From an uncultured Eubacteriales bacterium (GTDB lineage: Bacteria > Bacillota_A > Clostridia > Peptostreptococcales > Anaerovoracaceae): 8,146 nucleotides of DNA. The stretch lies in assembly GCA_902790885.1 (NCBI GenBank), contig CADATR010000073.1, positions 1 through 8,146 of the forward strand, given 5' to 3'. The notes beneath the pieces were generated by a model. That model was not told the origin of the DNA. It made no database searches and saw only the letters and a program-made list of their open reading frames with translations. Every line of letters begins with the position of its first letter. Positions within the stretch are counted from its first letter, which is position 1. Positions 7,244 to 8,146 of this stretch are shown one piece after another. The position numbers were made by a program, and so were the translations under genes.

Positions 7244-7681
7244 TCATTCTAAATCAGTGCATAAACCATCGAGTATTCCGATGACATCGGTAACATACTT
7301 GGCGCATGTAGTCATCATGTCTCCTCTGAGATCGCGGCAAAGCAGACCTCTATTGATCTTTTCAAACTCATCATACAGATTCCCGGACATTTCCTTTGCA
7401 TCCATCATCATCTTCATCTGGGCATCCGCCGATAGTTCATCATATACTTTCTCTACAGGAATGCCTGCTTCCCGCGCTGTCTTTTCACGAATGAATTTGT
7501 TTATGCAATAGTCTCCTCCACGAAGGGTTCCGCAGATCTGGCCACAGCTCTCGCACATGTCCGCCAAGGCTTCCGGCGTGCTATCGTCCCACTCGAGTTT
7601 TTCCCCTATGACTGCACAGATTATTTGTCCGCAATTATAGCCCTTTGAATGTAGTTCCATCAGTTTATCCCGCATGTCCAT
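7244..7681 (-). CDS. C_GCAxxG_C_C family cysteine-rich protein (putative redox-active)
   Basis: 145 residues from the ATG at 7681, chosen because AAGGAG lies 8 bases upstream; an in-frame start at 7714 would add 11 residues without a ribosome site. No signal peptide or membrane segment is seen, so it should be cytoplasmic. It matches the layout of the C_GCAxxG_C_C family: an N-terminal GYNCGQ (Cys17), a central CGQICGTLRGG (Cys46, Cys50) corresponding to the GCAxxG block, and a C-terminal LLCRDLRGD followed by Cys126 and Cys141. It has nine cysteines in all (17, 22, 43, 46, 50, 59, 115, 126, 141), more than the family name implies. Members are described as possible redox proteins, and their biochemical role is poorly known. 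Its promoter carries the same GC-tract element as the NikA-like and MATE genes, which links it to metal or ligand handling here (inference). Confidence 0.82.
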   Translation of the reverse strand: MDMRDKLMELHSKGYNCGQIICAVIGEKLEWDDSTPEALADMCESCGQICGTLRGGDYCINKFIREKTAREAGIPVEKVYDELSADAQMKMMMDAKEMSGNLYDEFEKINRGLLCRDLRGDMMTTCAKYVTDVIGILDGLCTDLE

Positions 7682-7725
7682 ATTATAATCTCCTTTTTGT
7701 ATCCGCCTGTTCAATCAGGTGTCAA

Positions 7726-7757
7726 GCTCCAACAAGCTCGCTTGATTGGAGCGAGCT
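7726..7757 (-). other. Two mutually exclusive hairpins in the C_GCAxxG_C_C leader
   Basis: GCTCCAA (7726-7732) pairs with TTGGAGC (7746-7752), extended inward by CAAG/CTTG with one bulged base. Alternatively AGCTCGC (7735-7741) pairs with GCGAGCT (7751-7757). The stems share bases, so only one can form at a time. They lie 45-75 bases before the start codon at 7681, in the untranslated leader, and could act as a switch, or could simply be overlapping inverted repeats. Confidence 0.45.
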
Positions 7758-7770
7758 ACGCCTGTTATAT

Positions 7771-7799
7771 AAACAGCATCCGGTATCCGGATGCTGTTT
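7771..7799. other. Perfect 13-bp inverted repeat (hairpin; possible weak terminator or attenuator)
   Basis: AAACAGCATCCGG (7771-7783) and its exact complement (7787-7799) flank a 3-base loop TAT. On the plus strand it is followed by only one further T before GC, on the minus strand by ATATAACAG, so neither side has a convincing T-run. It sits in the long leader of the minus-strand cysteine-rich gene, about 50 bases after the predicted transcription start. A competing small stem (CTGTT/AACAG around 7762-7776) overlaps one arm. Confidence 0.6.
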
Positions 7800-7850
7800 T
7801 GCATGAGTTTGAGAGAGGAAGAAAAGACTAATTCTTTTTCTTGTGACATT

Positions 7851-7879
7851 ATTTTAGTATGACAAAAAAAGACTAACAA
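7851..7879 (-). promoter_or_regulatory. Promoter for the C_GCAxxG_C_C gene
   Basis: Reading the minus strand, TTGTTA (7879-7874) and TAAAAT (7856-7851, 5/6 match) are 17 bases apart, with the -35 at the end of GC-tract copy 3. Transcription would start near 7844, leaving a leader of about 160 bases that contains the hairpins at 7726-7757 and 7771-7799. Confidence 0.6.
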
Positions 7880-7892
7880 GCCCGTAGGGGGG
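7876..7892 (-). repeat. GC-tract operator-like element, copy 3 (variant)
   Basis: On the minus strand this reads CCCCCCTACGGGCTTGT. It differs from copies 1 and 2 by one extra C and one missing G, keeping the CCCCTACGGG core and the TTGT end that forms the -35 box of the C_GCAxxG_C_C promoter. Confidence 0.75.
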
Positions 7893-7908
7893 TCAAAAAT
7901 GGACATTT

Positions 7909-7946
7909 AAAAAGCCTCTCATTTTGTAAATAATAAGAGGCTTTTT
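7909..7946. terminator. Bidirectional intrinsic terminator
   Basis: AAAAAGCCTCT (7909-7919) and AGAGGCTTTTT (7936-7946) form a perfect 11-bp stem around a 16-base A/T-rich loop, with T-tracts available on both strands. It lies just upstream of the GC-tract copy 3 promoter (minus direction) and would insulate that promoter from transcription coming from the right. No gene ending at it on the plus strand is visible. Confidence 0.7.
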
Positions 7947-7963
7947 GAGTAATTTTTGAGTAA
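7942..7963 (+). repeat. Tandem 11-base direct repeat
   Basis: TTTTTGAGTAA occurs twice back to back (7942-7952 and 7953-7963), overlapping the 3' arm of the preceding terminator. It lies about 60 bases from the tRNA-end-like sequence at 8024. Paired short direct repeats near an attachment site can be integrase arm sites, but replication slippage explains them equally well. Confidence 0.6.
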
Positions 7964-8023
7964 TGGAAGGGATGATGTCGCCGAACCTCCTCTCTTTACT
8001 GGGTTTCAGGCTCATTACTATAT

Positions 8024-8046
8024 TTCGAGCCCCTAATCATCCACCA
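8024..8046 (+). other. tRNA 3'-end fragment, candidate integration site (att)
   Basis: The 23 bases have the exact layout of the 3' end of a tRNA gene: a T-loop TTCGAGC (8024-8030) fitting the TTCRANY consensus, a T-stem 3' strand CCCTA (8031-8035), an acceptor 3' strand ATCATCC (8036-8042), discriminator A and encoded CCA (8044-8046). The bases before it (TATAT) cannot pair as the T-stem 5' strand, and no D-arm or anticodon arm can be folded, so this is not an intact tRNA. A GGATGAT at 7970-7976 could pair with the acceptor strand at tRNA-like distance, but the interior does not fold. Such isolated 3' ends followed by a terminator are typical of the distal junction of an element integrated in a tRNA gene (known pattern; inference here). 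Confidence 0.5.
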
Positions 8047-8049
8047 CAG

Positions 8050-8077
8050 ACCTCCGAGAAATCGGAGGTTTTCTTTT
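8050..8077 (+). terminator. Intrinsic terminator after the tRNA-like 3' end
   Basis: ACCTCCGA (8050-8057), a GAAA tetraloop, and TCGGAGGT (8062-8069) form an 8-bp stem followed by TTTCTTTT. It begins three bases after the CCA, the usual place for a tRNA gene's own terminator, which supports reading 8024-8046 as a displaced tRNA end. Confidence 0.8.
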
Positions 8078-8146
8078 GTCGGAAGACATCTTAAAAGCGG
8101 GCAATTACGATCACCCGCTCCAGAAGTACCGCAAGCGCAAATATAT

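Noticed and set aside
7893..8015. Minus-strand 40-codon frame (MSLKPSKERRFGDIIP...).
   Set aside because: It has no ribosome binding site, runs through the perfect terminator stem and the tandem repeat, and ends inside the GC-tract promoter element.
7964..8040. Fluoride-type riboswitch, because of GATG and GCC strings near 7971-7982.
   Set aside because: The conserved 3' half (CTGATG...CCTACC type) and the pseudoknot partner are missing.
7970..8046. Intact tRNA gene, since GGATGAT and ATCATCC are 7-bp complements at tRNA distance with TTCGAGC and CCA.
   Set aside because: The T-stem does not pair beyond two bases, there is no GG-containing D-loop and no anticodon arm, so only the 3' fragment is kept.
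8076..8146. Open frame from TTG at 8076 to the window edge (MSEDILKAGNYDHPLQKY...), with GGAGG 7 bases upstream.
   Set aside because: Only 23 codons are visible, which stay open by chance about one time in three. The start is a TTG, and the GGAGG is an arm of the terminator stem. Sequence beyond the right edge is needed to decide.
7996..8146. Minus-strand open frame entering from the right edge (contains WWMIRGSKYSN).
   Set aside because: It reads antisense through the tRNA-like 3' end and the terminator; this kind of peptide is a common artefact of translating tRNA gene ends backwards.

Overview
The window looks like a mid-GC Gram-positive anaerobe of the Clostridia (a Lachnospiraceae-like gut or rumen Firmicute is my best guess, from protein style, purine-rich Shine-Dalgarno sites and lipoprotein use; no marker gene is present to prove it). 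It holds six protein genes, almost all concerned with membrane transport, plus an unusually informative set of intergenic signals.

Layout. Positions 1-1240 (minus strand, cut by the left edge) encode a NikA-like substrate-binding lipoprotein of a nickel/metallophore or peptide ABC importer. Divergent from it, a tight plus-strand operon encodes two half-size ABC transporters with fused membrane and ATPase domains (1444-3252 and 3236-4981, 17 bases overlapping) and a class I SAM-dependent methyltransferase (5016-5792). A MATE-family efflux protein (5820-7217) follows in the same direction. A minus-strand gene for a cysteine-rich C_GCAxxG_C_C family protein (7244-7681) converges on it, sharing a bidirectional terminator that overlaps the MATE stop codon. 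The last 460 bases carry no convincing gene: a long hairpin-rich leader, a promoter, a perfect 11-bp-stem terminator, a tandem repeat, and what looks like the 3' end of a tRNA gene followed by its terminator.

The most interesting signal is an 18-base GC-tract element, CCCCCTACGGGGCTTGTG, found perfectly twice (minus strand at 1314-1331, plus strand at 5801-5818) and once in a close variant (minus strand at 7876-7892). In all three places its TTGTG/TTGTT end serves as a -35 box, followed 17-18 bases later by a good -10 box, and in all three places it points at a gene: the NikA-like gene, the MATE gene and the C_GCAxxG_C_C gene. The copies therefore look like operators of one regulator controlling this whole block, and tie the cysteine-rich protein and the MATE pump to the metal importer. 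The C-tract/G-tract layout recalls operators of CsoR/RcnR-type metal sensors, but no regulator gene is in the window.

Working model (inference): a metal or metal-chelate acquisition/handling island in which the NikA-like system captures a metal complex, the ABC pair and MATE move the complex or its ligand, the methyltransferase modifies the ligand, and the C_GCAxxG_C_C protein has a redox or metal-related role. The partial tRNA end at the right suggests the block may end at an integration junction.
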